Positions 10,401-18,176 of a stretch of 64,000 nucleotides of DNA are shown here, one piece after another. Under the pieces are notes generated by a model that had not been told where the DNA came from, searched no databases, and saw nothing but the letters and a program-made list of their open reading frames with translations. The DNA lies in NCBI RefSeq assembly GCF_001422205.1, contig NZ_LMMJ01000001.1:62001-126000 (forward strand), given 5' to 3'. Source of the stretch: Curtobacterium sp. Leaf261 (GTDB lineage Bacteria; Actinomycetota; Actinomycetes; Actinomycetales; Microbacteriaceae). Position 1 is the stretch's first letter. Every line of letters starts with the position of its first letter. The translations under genes and the position numbers were made by a program.

Positions 10401-13321
10401 ACTCCGACCCGGACGGCGGTGAGCTCTCGGTGGCCAAGGTGGAGCCGAACGGGGCCGGGCTGCGCGCCAGGATCATCCGCAAGCAGGAGGTACGGGTCAC
10501 ACCGCCGCAGAACGCCGGGTCCGGCGACTTCGCCGTGCTCTACACGGTCACCAACGAGGACGGCGGGTCGAGCACCGCGTTCCTCACCGTGACGGTCGAC
10601 AAGGACGCCGAGCCCCTGCGGCCGGAGGTGTCGGACACCACACTCGACCTCGTCGACATCCTGCACCGCACGACCGTGAACGTCGACGTCCTGAAGAACG
10701 TGTTCTTCGCCGAGGGCTCCACGTCCGACCTCCGGGTGGGGCTCGTCGACGGCTACACCACGAACGCCAGGGTGACCGGTGGCGGCCGCGTGCAGGTGAC
10801 CCTGACGAACGACTCGCAGACGATCCCGTTCTCGGTCGCCCGCCGGGATCATCCGGACATCGTCTCCTACGCGTTCATCCAAGTCCCCGGGTTCGCGGAC
10901 GCGCTCCCGCAGCTCGACCGGACGGCGCCGGCGCTCAGCGTGAAGAGCGAGTCGACGATCCAGATCCCGCTGTCGAAGTACGTCGTGACGGCGAACGGCA
11001 ACGCGGCGCGGATCACCGACCCGAGCACGGTCAAGGCGACGCACGCGAACGGCGGTGACCTGGTGGTCGACGGGTCCACCCTCACCTACACCTCGGCGAA
11101 GCTGTACTTCGGGAACGCGTCGATCTCGTTCGAGGTCACCGACGGCTCGTCGGCGAACGGCGGCAAGGGACGCACCGCGACCCTCGTCCTCCCGATCAAG
11201 GTGACACCCCGCGCGAACCAGCCTCCGGCGTTCACCGGGAGCAGCGTCGAGATGCAACCGGGTGACTCGCGGACGTTCGACCTGACCCGGCTGACCAACT
11301 ACCCGTACCCGAAGGACCTCGGCGAACTCCGGTACACCGTCGTCTCCCGGCCGGACAGCGGCATGACGGCGACGATCGCCGGTCAGGCGCTGACGGTCAA
11401 GGTCGCGGACACCACACCGAAGGGCACCACGGCGGGGATCGGTGTCGGCGTCGCCGACTCGACCAACGAGGGCCGGGCGGGCACGATCGGCGTCGCGGTC
11501 GTCGGGTCGACCAGGCCGCTCGTGCAGCCGGGTGCCGACCGCGCGGTCACCAGGCGCGGGCAGACGACCACCATCGACGTGCTGACGAACGACAACGCCA
11601 CGAACCCGTTCCCCGGGGAGCCGCTGAAGGTCGTCGCGATCCGTGGTCTCGACGGCGGCATCCCGTCCGGTGTCACCGTGACCCCGAGCGCAGACCGGTC
11701 ACGGCTGTCGGTGAGTGTCGCGTCGAGCGCGAGGCCGATCGACACCCACCTCCAGTACCAGGTCGGCGATGCGACCAACGACCCGGACCGCCGCGTCTGG
11801 GGTGACGTCACGGTCTCCGTGCAGGACGTGCCGGACGCGCCGAGTGCGCCGAGTCGCACCGGCACACCGACGGGAGGCACGGTGGCGTTGACCTGGAGCG
11901 CCCCGGCCGCCAACAACTCGCCCATCACCAGCTACCGGATCACCGGGCGAGCGTCGAACGGCGGGACCTACTCGCACGACTGCGGCGCGAGCACGGTCTG
12001 CTCGCTGACCGATCTCGACCCCCAGCAGCGCTACACCTTCACCGTCGCGGCCGTGAACGCGATCGGGACCTCGGCGTCGTCGGGATCGAGTCCACTGATG
12101 AGTGCCGACTACATCCCGGGCGGACCGGCATCGGTGAAGGTCACGGCCGACTCCGGCACCCCGAACCGCCTCGTCGTGTCGTGGCCCGCGGTGGCTCGCC
12201 CCTCGCCCGGATCGGCGATCAACGACTACGTCGTCGCCCTCACCGGGCCGACCGGGCAGCAGAGCCGCACGGTCGCCGCCAGCACCACCTCCGTCACGTT
12301 CGACGGCGCACAGGCCGGCGGCCAGTACACGGCCACGGTCTACGCCCGGAACAACGCGCTGGTCGTCTCCGACGCCGACTGGAACCGGACGACGTCACCC
12401 TCCGCGACCGCGGTCGGGATGCCCTCGACCCCGACGATCTCGGTGTCCGGAACCCCGGACGGCCGGGGCCGGACCACCGTGACCCTCGGGTCGGCGGAGC
12501 AGGACTGGGGCGGCGGACCGAACCAGACGCTCACGATCGCGCGCTTCGACCCGGGGACGAGCATCCCGAGCGGCTGCTCGACGACCGGGGCGTCGGCACA
12601 GTTCGGCAACACCGGTTCGGACACGGTGACGGCAGACGGCGAGTACCAGTACGTCGCGTACGCGGACAACGGCCTGTTCTGCGTCGCCAGCGCGCCGCGG
12701 GGTGTGACGAGCTTCACCCCGCCGGGGATGCCGTCGGCGCAGGTGGGGCTGCAGGACTACGGCAGCGGACTCGGCGGGACCAAGAGGACCGACGACAACG
12801 GGAACGTCGACGTCCAGGTCTCCGGGCTGACCGCCTCCGGCAGGGTCGACCACTACATCGTCACGCTCTCGGACGGCACGGTGGCACGGGTGTCCGGAGG
12901 CTCCGTCGGTTTGACACCGAGTCCGTCCAGGTACGGATCGTCGCTGGCGGTGTCCGTCAGCGCCTGCCGCGAGTCGTCCGACGACTACTGCACGACGAAC
13001 CAGGACGTCGGCTCGGTGACGCCGTTCACGGCCCATGCCTCCTCGATCGCGGTGGACAGCGCCGGGACGCTCTCGTTCGCCGCACCGGCGAACTCCCCGG
13101 CGCTGCCGACCACCTACAGTGTCTACGTCTGCACCGCGACCCTCCTCGGGCTTCCCGACTGCGGCACGACGTACACCGACGCCGACGGGGCGCAGCAGCC
13201 GTACAAGAACGGCTCGACGATGCCCGACGGGCTGCGCTCGGTCCGCGTCACGGCTACGGTCACAGCAGGCGGCGCGGACTACGTCGACCAGAACCCGACC
13301 ACCGCCAGCTTCGGCCAGTGA
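7442..13321 (+). CDS. Giant membrane-anchored protein: propeller-like region, tandem cadherin/Ig-like and FN3 repeats
   Basis: A 1,959-residue protein. Residues about 15-40 are one hydrophobic segment after a basic N-terminus, so it is probably held by a signal anchor with the rest outside. Residues 40-360 consist of short beta-rich repeats that look like a propeller (inference). A Gln/Asp linker (QQQQEQTSTDDP) follows. From about 381 to 1459 there are roughly eleven units of 90-105 residues, several opening PPVAVDD-like and containing DVLANDTQPDGEPL or VLENDSDPDGGEL, the pattern of cadherin-like/tandem-95 repeats. From 1460 to the end there are fibronectin type III-like units. No LPXTG sorting signal or second membrane span is present. 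The role is probably adhesion, surface layer or envelope scaffold, controlled by the neighbouring kinase and MoxR module. Confidence 0.9.
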   Translation: MFRDFVRGHRSAVVTAATTVVIGAVVAATAIVSSGYHTQRVALGDGTVWVPSAEYGAVGRANTGVLQLNTAVEAATDALSVVQNGSTVYSVDETKATITRVDVADATLGDPITLPSGSPQVFFAGTTAVIGNADTGELWSTDTSDLAQFDASSKADLTLGADAVFDADDANVAVYSPRTGTASLVDVAASLSVTKSTEKRMNTKHDFQVAAVGSHVAVLDQTDSVLQVDGRTVDLAGRTSGTPSLQRSSENGAAVVVASAAGLLRVAPSGAVDQEPLAVSGAAARPYVDGSCTYAAWAGGQAVNTCDGRALQRLADVPAGSALTVQHNGDTVVANDPESGRTWAIDRSGQLIDNWDDLIQRDDDQQQQEQTSTDDPQVDTDQKPPVAVDDTLGARPGRTTALPVLLNDYDPNGDPIVIDSMTAIDQKTGSLALIDDQQELQITLGDQATGTVRFEYTISDGNGGSDTATVTVSVKQPGENSAPVQVRDTSADVVQNGHVSTNVLSDWVDPEGDPVYLASATAPDGDAVSTTPDGLLDYQDKSGQTGKRTVALVVSDGRDQGRGTLVVDVAAQGRVPLVADAFAVPAYAGRTLAVSPLEHVRGGNGTVTLTSVPSIARATVTPSYDAGTFTFASDALGDHQLEYTVTDGTKTASGVIRITVLAPPDASTAPITTPKTVFVNTLSTKDTDVTATDRDPAGGVLLVTGLSGLSARSGVEASVLDQHTVRVTLTAPLTGAVSFNYEETNGLASATGSITVIEIPKPDHIQPPVAQPDSATVRVGDVTTIDVLANDTQPDGEPLTLEPDLVQNVPGDAGLLFASGDRLRYLAPKTPGNYTAVYRVDGPDGQHADATVSIAVRERDAATNAPPVLQTITARVIAGESVRVTVPLSGIDPDGDSVQLVGVASNPDKGSVSDVTSNSLVYDAGDYSAGTDEFTYTVVDALGARATGTIRVGIAPRANQASNPVAEPDHVAIRPGGSVTVRVLENDSDPDGGELSVAKVEPNGAGLRARIIRKQEVRVTPPQNAGSGDFAVLYTVTNEDGGSSTAFLTVTVDKDAEPLRPEVSDTTLDLVDILHRTTVNVDVLKNVFFAEGSTSDLRVGLVDGYTTNARVTGGGRVQVTLTNDSQTIPFSVARRDHPDIVSYAFIQVPGFADALPQLDRTAPALSVKSESTIQIPLSKYVVTANGNAARITDPSTVKATHANGGDLVVDGSTLTYTSAKLYFGNASISFEVTDGSSANGGKGRTATLVLPIKVTPRANQPPAFTGSSVEMQPGDSRTFDLTRLTNYPYPKDLGELRYTVVSRPDSGMTATIAGQALTVKVADTTPKGTTAGIGVGVADSTNEGRAGTIGVAVVGSTRPLVQPGADRAVTRRGQTTTIDVLTNDNATNPFPGEPLKVVAIRGLDGGIPSGVTVTPSADRSRLSVSVASSARPIDTHLQYQVGDATNDPDRRVWGDVTVSVQDVPDAPSAPSRTGTPTGGTVALTWSAPAANNSPITSYRITGRASNGGTYSHDCGASTVCSLTDLDPQQRYTFTVAAVNAIGTSASSGSSPLMSADYIPGGPASVKVTADSGTPNRLVVSWPAVARPSPGSAINDYVVALTGPTGQQSRTVAASTTSVTFDGAQAGGQYTATVYARNNALVVSDADWNRTTSPSATAVGMPSTPTISVSGTPDGRGRTTVTLGSAEQDWGGGPNQTLTIARFDPGTSIPSGCSTTGASAQFGNTGSDTVTADGEYQYVAYADNGLFCVASAPRGVTSFTPPGMPSAQVGLQDYGSGLGGTKRTDDNGNVDVQVSGLTASGRVDHYIVTLSDGTVARVSGGSVGLTPSPSRYGSSLAVSVSACRESSDDYCTTNQDVGSVTPFTAHASSIAVDSAGTLSFAAPANSPALPTTYSVYVCTATLLGLPDCGTTYTDADGAQQPYKNGSTMPDGLRSVRVTATVTAGGADYVDQNPTTASFGQ

Positions 13322-13369
13322 CCACGACCCCCGGACCACGACCCCCGACACACGAGGAACGACATCCGC

Positions 13370-14341
13370 ATGAGCATGACCCCCGAGCAGGCGACCTGGT
13401 TCGCCGACGTCGCCGGCCGCATCGTCACGAACGTCGAACAGGTGCTCCTCGGCAAGACCTTCGTGATCCGGATCGCGGTCACGGCGATGCTGAGTGAGGG
13501 CCACCTGCTGCTCGAGGACGTCCCCGGGACGGGCAAGACGAGCCTGGCGCGGGCGATGGCGCAGAGCGTGCAGGGCTCGACCACACGCATCCAGTTCACC
13601 CCGGACCTACTGCCGGGCGACATCACGGGCATCAGCGTGTTCGACCAGAAGAACACCGAGTTCGAGTTCCACCGCGGTCCGGTCTTCGCGAACATCGTCC
13701 TCGCCGACGAGATCAACCGTGCGAGCCCGAAGACCCAGTCGGCCCTGCTCGAGGCGATGGAGGAGTCCTCGGTCACGGTCGACGGCACCACCCACCGCCT
13801 CGCTGCGCCGTTCATGGTGATCGCCACCCAGAACCCCATCGAGCAGGCCGGCACGTACCGGCTCCCGGAGGCGCAGCTCGACCGCTTCCTCATGAAGGCG
13901 TCGATCGGCTACCCGGACCACGCGGCGACGGTGAAGATCCTCGAGACGGCATCCGCGCCGTCGGCCTCGGTGCCGCTCCAGAGCGTCGTGCCGGCCGCGA
14001 CCATCACCGAGATGGCGACGCTCGCGCGGACCGTGCACGTCGACCCGGTGATCGCCGACTACGTCGCCCGTCTCGTCGACGGCACCCGGTCCGCGAACGA
14101 GGTCCGCCTCGGGGTCAGCGTCCGCGGGGCGATGGGCCTGGTGCGCGCCGCCAGGGTGTTCGCCGCGCTGAGCGGCCGCCACTACGTCACACCGGACGAC
14201 GTGAAGGCCCTCGCCGAGCCCGTCCTCGCCCACCGCCTCGTGCTCGACGCCGAGGCCGAGTTCGACGGCGTGAGCACCTCGAGCGTGATCTCCCAGCTCC
14301 TCGTCGAGACGCCACCACCCGCGGACCGGATCGCCCCGTGA
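13370..14341 (+). CDS. MoxR-family AAA+ ATPase
   Basis: A 323-residue cytosolic AAA+ ATPase. The Walker A motif is EDVPGTGKTS (about residues 50-58), the Walker B is VLADEINRA (about 110-118), followed by the family-typical SPKTQSALLEAMEE and ATQNPIEQAGTYRLPEAQ. MoxR ATPases act as chaperones that activate or assemble partner proteins and almost always sit beside DUF58 genes, as here. The gene starts 48 nt after the giant protein; its stop overlaps the DUF58 start by 4 nt. Its likely clients are the membrane and extracytoplasmic proteins of this locus. Confidence 0.94.
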   Translation: MSMTPEQATWFADVAGRIVTNVEQVLLGKTFVIRIAVTAMLSEGHLLLEDVPGTGKTSLARAMAQSVQGSTTRIQFTPDLLPGDITGISVFDQKNTEFEFHRGPVFANIVLADEINRASPKTQSALLEAMEESSVTVDGTTHRLAAPFMVIATQNPIEQAGTYRLPEAQLDRFLMKASIGYPDHAATVKILETASAPSASVPLQSVVPAATITEMATLARTVHVDPVIADYVARLVDGTRSANEVRLGVSVRGAMGLVRAARVFAALSGRHYVTPDDVKALAEPVLAHRLVLDAEAEFDGVSTSSVISQLLVETPPPADRIAP

Positions 14342-15786
14342 CGGACAGGTCCGCAACGGGGCAGCGGGCCTCGCCCGCGCGGGGAGACGTGTCGACGCAG
14401 TCGCGGCGACGCTCCTCGACCCGGTCGCGCCACGGTGGTCGCACGCCGTACGAGCGCACCGGGACCGTCGCGGGCCTCACCAACGTCCGGACGAGGATCG
14501 TCGGCGAGCGGGACGGTGTGGCCGCCGACGCGGTCATCGGTGTGGTGCGCGTCTGGCGGACAGCTGCGCGAGCCGTCCTCGGCGCGTGGACCCAGGTGTC
14601 CGCCGTCGTCACCGGCCTGGGGTGGACGGTCGCGGCGCTGACACTCGCGGCGTTCGTCCTCGGGTACCGCTTCGGGCTCCGCGAGGTGGTCGTGGTCGGG
14701 TTCGCCGGAGCCCTGCTCGTCGCCGTCGCCGCGGTCGCGCTGATCGGTCGTCCGGGCCTCGTCATCCGGATGGAGCTGCCGAAGCACCGTGTCGCCGTGG
14801 GGGAGCCGGCCGGGGTGAGCGTCGTCGCCGAGAACCCGGGCCGGATCCCGTCCGTCGCCACGACGGTCGAGATCCCGGTGGGGGTCGGCCTCGTCGACGT
14901 CGCACTGCCGAGCATCGCCCCGCAGCACGACGTCACGCGCGAAGTCCCGGTCCCGACGGTCCGTCGCGGGGTGCTCGACGTCGGACCCGTCACCGGCGTG
15001 CGCGCCGACCCGGTCGGCCTGGTGCGCCGCGAGTTCATCTGGACGGCCCGTGAGCAGGTGATCGTGCACCCCCGCACCATCGCGATCCCGTCGACGAGCA
15101 CCGGACTGGTGCGGGACCTCGAAGGGCAGGCGACCCGCGACCTCTCCCCGTCGGACATCGCCTTCCACGCGATCCGCGAGTACCAGCCCGGCGACGACCC
15201 CCGGACGATCCACTGGAAGTCGACCGCGAAGACCGGGGCGTTCATGGTCCGGCAGTTCGAGGACACCCGTCGGTCGCACCTCGTGGTCGCGCTCGGGCTC
15301 GGGCGTTCCGAGTTCGCCGACGACGACGAGTTCGAGCTCGCCGTGAGCGCGGCCGCCTCCCTCGGCACCCGGGCGATCCGCGACGGCCGCGAGGTCACGG
15401 TCGTCGTGTCCGAGCGGACACCGGAGTTCGCCAGGCGAGCCGTCTACGCGGTGCACGCCCTGCCGACGGTCACACCCACCCGGCTGCTCGACGACTTCGC
15501 GACGGTCGGGCTCGCGGACTCGTGCCTGCCGATCGCCGAGGTCGCTCGCATCACCGGTGCGGACAGCGCCGGGGTATCGGTGGCGTTCCTCGTCGTCGGG
15601 TCCACCGTCGGCCTCCCCGCCCTCCGTCTCGCCGCGACGCGGTTCCCCCTCGGTGTCGAGGTCGTGGCGGTGATCTGCGAGGCCGAGGGCACGCCGGGGT
15701 TCGTGCGCGTCCCCGGTCTGACCGTGATCACGATCGGGTACCTCGACGACCTGCGCCACGCGCTGCACCGATCGGCGGCGGCATGA
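14338..15786 (+). CDS. DUF58 membrane protein, MoxR partner
   Basis: A 482-residue protein starting at a GTG that overlaps the MoxR stop. It has an Arg-rich, probably disordered N-terminus of about 90 residues, two closely spaced transmembrane helices (about 95-140), and a cytosolic or periplasmic beta-rich part leading to the DUF58 core, recognised by REYQPGDDPRTIHWKSTAK (about residues 281-299). DUF58 proteins have a von Willebrand A-like fold and work with MoxR ATPases. The long N-terminal extension is unusual. The stop codon overlaps the next start (ATGA). Confidence 0.92.
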   Translation: MTDRSATGQRASPARGDVSTQSRRRSSTRSRHGGRTPYERTGTVAGLTNVRTRIVGERDGVAADAVIGVVRVWRTAARAVLGAWTQVSAVVTGLGWTVAALTLAAFVLGYRFGLREVVVVGFAGALLVAVAAVALIGRPGLVIRMELPKHRVAVGEPAGVSVVAENPGRIPSVATTVEIPVGVGLVDVALPSIAPQHDVTREVPVPTVRRGVLDVGPVTGVRADPVGLVRREFIWTAREQVIVHPRTIAIPSTSTGLVRDLEGQATRDLSPSDIAFHAIREYQPGDDPRTIHWKSTAKTGAFMVRQFEDTRRSHLVVALGLGRSEFADDDEFELAVSAAASLGTRAIRDGREVTVVVSERTPEFARRAVYAVHALPTVTPTRLLDDFATVGLADSCLPIAEVARITGADSAGVSVAFLVVGSTVGLPALRLAATRFPLGVEVVAVICEAEGTPGFVRVPGLTVITIGYLDDLRHALHRSAAA

Positions 15787-18176
15787 CCGCCGTCGCGTCG
15801 AGCACGAGGCGATCCGAACGCGCTGCCAGGAGGCGCGGTGTCGGCTGGCAGCGTCTGGTCGGCGGCACCCTCGGGGTCTGGCTCCTCGTCGCACTCGCGA
15901 GCGTCGCGTGGTGGCCGGTCTACCGCTCCGGGGCGATGCTCACCGCGGGGATCGCCGCGGTCGTCGTCGGGACGGTGGTCGCGCTCTCGGGAGCCGTGTG
16001 GCGCCTCCCGAGCGTCGTCGTCGTGCTCGCAACGGTCGCCGGTTTCGTCCTGGTGGGGGTCCCGATCGCGGTGCCGTCCGAGGCGGACGGTGTCCTGCCG
16101 ACGCTCGCCGGGGTGAGCGACCTCTTCGCCGCGGTCGCACTCGGGTGGAAGCGGCTGGTGACCATCAGCCTCCCGGTCGGCGACTACGAAGCGCTGCTCG
16201 TGCCCTTCTTCGTCTCCGCGCTCGTGGCGACGGTGATCGCGGTGAGCGTGGCGACGCGAGCGAGGCGTCAGGAACTCGCGAGCGTGCCGCCGATCGTGCT
16301 CTTCGCCGCGGCGATCGTCGTCGGTCCGACGAGCCTCGGCTACCCGATCGTCGCCGGGGTCCTGCTGGTCGGCGTCGGCCTCGTCTGGGCGCTGTCCGCG
16401 CGGCACGTCCGTCGTGCCGTCGCGGTCGCCACGACGGTGGGCGCTCGCGTCGGGTTCCGGCGGGCGATCCTCCGACCCGCCCTCGTCGGGACGGCCACCA
16501 TCGCGGCCGCCGGTGTCGTCGCGACCGGTCTCGGGATCGCCGCGGCGCCGAGCGGACCGCGTGCGGTGGCCCGGACCGCCGTCGTCAAACCGTTCGACCC
16601 GCGTGACTACGTCAGCCCGCTGAGCGGTTTCCGCGCGTACGAGGAGTCGCCGACCGCCGATGCCGCCGAGCTCCGCGTCTCCGGGTTGCCGGCGGACGCG
16701 TTCATGCGCATCGCGACCCTCGACACGTACGACGGGGTCGTCTACTCGGTCGGCGGTCCGTCGGGCGCGACGGCGTCCGGCACCTTCAGCCGCGTCCCGA
16801 CCTCGGTGGACGTCCGCGACCGAGCGGGAGCACGGGTGGACGTGGACGTCGACGTCCTCGGGTACAGCGGTGTCTGGGTCCCGACGATCGGCGACCTCGA
16901 GACGGTGCAGTTCACCGGGACCGGCGCGACCGACGAGCGCGGGTCCTTCTTCTACAACCCGAGCACGTCGACGGCCGCGGTCGTCGGCGGGGTGTCACGC
17001 GGCACGTCCTACCGCCTGCAGGCCGTGGTCCCGACGCAGCCGTCGGCCGCGCAGCTCGCGGACGCCCGTCCCGGAGCAGCGTCCGTGCCGTCGCCCAGGC
17101 GTGTCCCGGACGCTGTCCGCGACACGGTCCAGTCCTCGACGAAGGACGTGCAGGGGTCCGGTGCCAAGCTCGCCGCGATGATCAAGCAGCTCCGCGCCAC
17201 CGGGTACGTCTCCCACGGGGTCGGCGACGAGCGGCCGAGCCGGTCAGGGCACGGCGCCGACCGCATCGAGGAGCTCCTGACGTCGCCGCTCCGGATCGGC
17301 GACGGCGAGCAGTACGCGGTCGCCGCGGCACTCATGGCGGACGACCTGGGGTTCCCGTCGAGGGTGGTGCTCGGGTTCGCGTCGGACGAGAACCGGGCCA
17401 CCGAGGGCACGACGACCTTCCGGGGCAGCGACGTGACCGCGAGGATCGAGGTCGACACCGCGCAGTACGGCTGGGTGACGATCGACCCGAACCCACCCGT
17501 CCGGGAGATCCCGGCCGAGGAGCTCCAGACCCCGCAGCCGGTCACGCGTCCTGAGACGGTCGTGCCACCGCCCCCGGCCGCCGACCAGGACCAGGGCACG
17601 CAGAGTCCGCCCCAGAGCGATCGCAACACGCCACCGGTGACACCGCTCTGGCTGCAGATCCTGCTCGCAGCACTACCGTGGGTGATCGGGGCTCTCGCCC
17701 TCGTCGCGCTCGTGCTGCTGCCGTTCGGGGTGATCGTGGTGATCAAGCGCCTCCGTCGTCGCCGACGCGCCCGGGCGCCGTCGAGTCGAGGCCGGATCGT
17801 CGGCGCGTGGGACGAGTACCGGGACGCGCTGCTCGACCGTGGGACCGCCGTGCGGTCGTCCGCGACGCGGCGCGAGGTCGCAGCGAGGGCGCCGGGGACC
17901 GGTGGGACCGGCCTCGCATCGCTGGCGGACCGGGCCGTCTTCGGGCCGGTCGACACCGACAACGGGACCGCGGACCGGATGTGGGCAGCGACCGACACGG
18001 CGATCGCGGAGCTCCGGACCGGCCGCACGCGGTGGGAACGCTTCCGCAGTGCGACGTCCGTGCGGTCGCTCGGCCGTGGCGCCGCCTCCGGTCGTCCCGG
18101 ACCGCCGGTGGCCTCGGTCGCCAGCGGAGATCGGTACGATGGCCGGAGTTCGAACGAGGACAGAGGTCACCAGTGA
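15783..18176 (+). CDS. TgpA-like transglutaminase-domain membrane protein with degenerate active site
   Basis: A 797-residue polytopic protein with about seven hydrophobic helices in the first 270 residues, an extracytoplasmic region, a transglutaminase-like core (about 500-577), one more helix (about 629-655) and an Arg-rich cytosolic tail, the architecture of TgpA-like proteins. The core aligns with the family, but the catalytic Cys position (normally C-E-H/Q-Y-A) reads DGEQYAVAAAL and the catalytic His position (normally S-D-A-H-A-W) reads SDVTARIEV; only the Asp in GWVTIDPN remains. It is therefore probably non-catalytic. ATG 15783 overlaps the DUF58 stop, and its own stop overlaps the next GTG. 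Confidence 0.88.
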   Translation: MTAVASSTRRSERAARRRGVGWQRLVGGTLGVWLLVALASVAWWPVYRSGAMLTAGIAAVVVGTVVALSGAVWRLPSVVVVLATVAGFVLVGVPIAVPSEADGVLPTLAGVSDLFAAVALGWKRLVTISLPVGDYEALLVPFFVSALVATVIAVSVATRARRQELASVPPIVLFAAAIVVGPTSLGYPIVAGVLLVGVGLVWALSARHVRRAVAVATTVGARVGFRRAILRPALVGTATIAAAGVVATGLGIAAAPSGPRAVARTAVVKPFDPRDYVSPLSGFRAYEESPTADAAELRVSGLPADAFMRIATLDTYDGVVYSVGGPSGATASGTFSRVPTSVDVRDRAGARVDVDVDVLGYSGVWVPTIGDLETVQFTGTGATDERGSFFYNPSTSTAAVVGGVSRGTSYRLQAVVPTQPSAAQLADARPGAASVPSPRRVPDAVRDTVQSSTKDVQGSGAKLAAMIKQLRATGYVSHGVGDERPSRSGHGADRIEELLTSPLRIGDGEQYAVAAALMADDLGFPSRVVLGFASDENRATEGTTTFRGSDVTARIEVDTAQYGWVTIDPNPPVREIPAEELQTPQPVTRPETVVPPPPAADQDQGTQSPPQSDRNTPPVTPLWLQILLAALPWVIGALALVALVLLPFGVIVVIKRLRRRRRARAPSSRGRIVGAWDEYRDALLDRGTAVRSSATRREVAARAPGTGGTGLASLADRAVFGPVDTDNGTADRMWAATDTAIAELRTGRTRWERFRSATSVRSLGRGAASGRPGPPVASVASGDRYDGRSSNEDRGHQ
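18135..18140 (+). promoter_or_regulatory. Possible internal -10 element (TACGAT)
   Basis: TACGAT lies within the end of the TgpA-like gene, 32 nt before the GTG of the zinc-ribbon/FHA gene, and is followed by an ACGAGGACAGAGG ribosome-binding stretch. It may give that gene some independent expression; within coding DNA it could also be chance. Confidence 0.35.

Noticed and set aside
7967..11257. A 1,096-codon minus-strand frame opposite the giant repeat protein
   Set aside because: Arg/His/Asp-rich with no motifs; it follows from high GC at third positions of the real gene.
13250..13321. Cell-wall sorting signal on the giant protein
   Set aside because: The C-terminus (VDQNPTTASFGQ) has no LPXTG, hydrophobic segment or basic tail.
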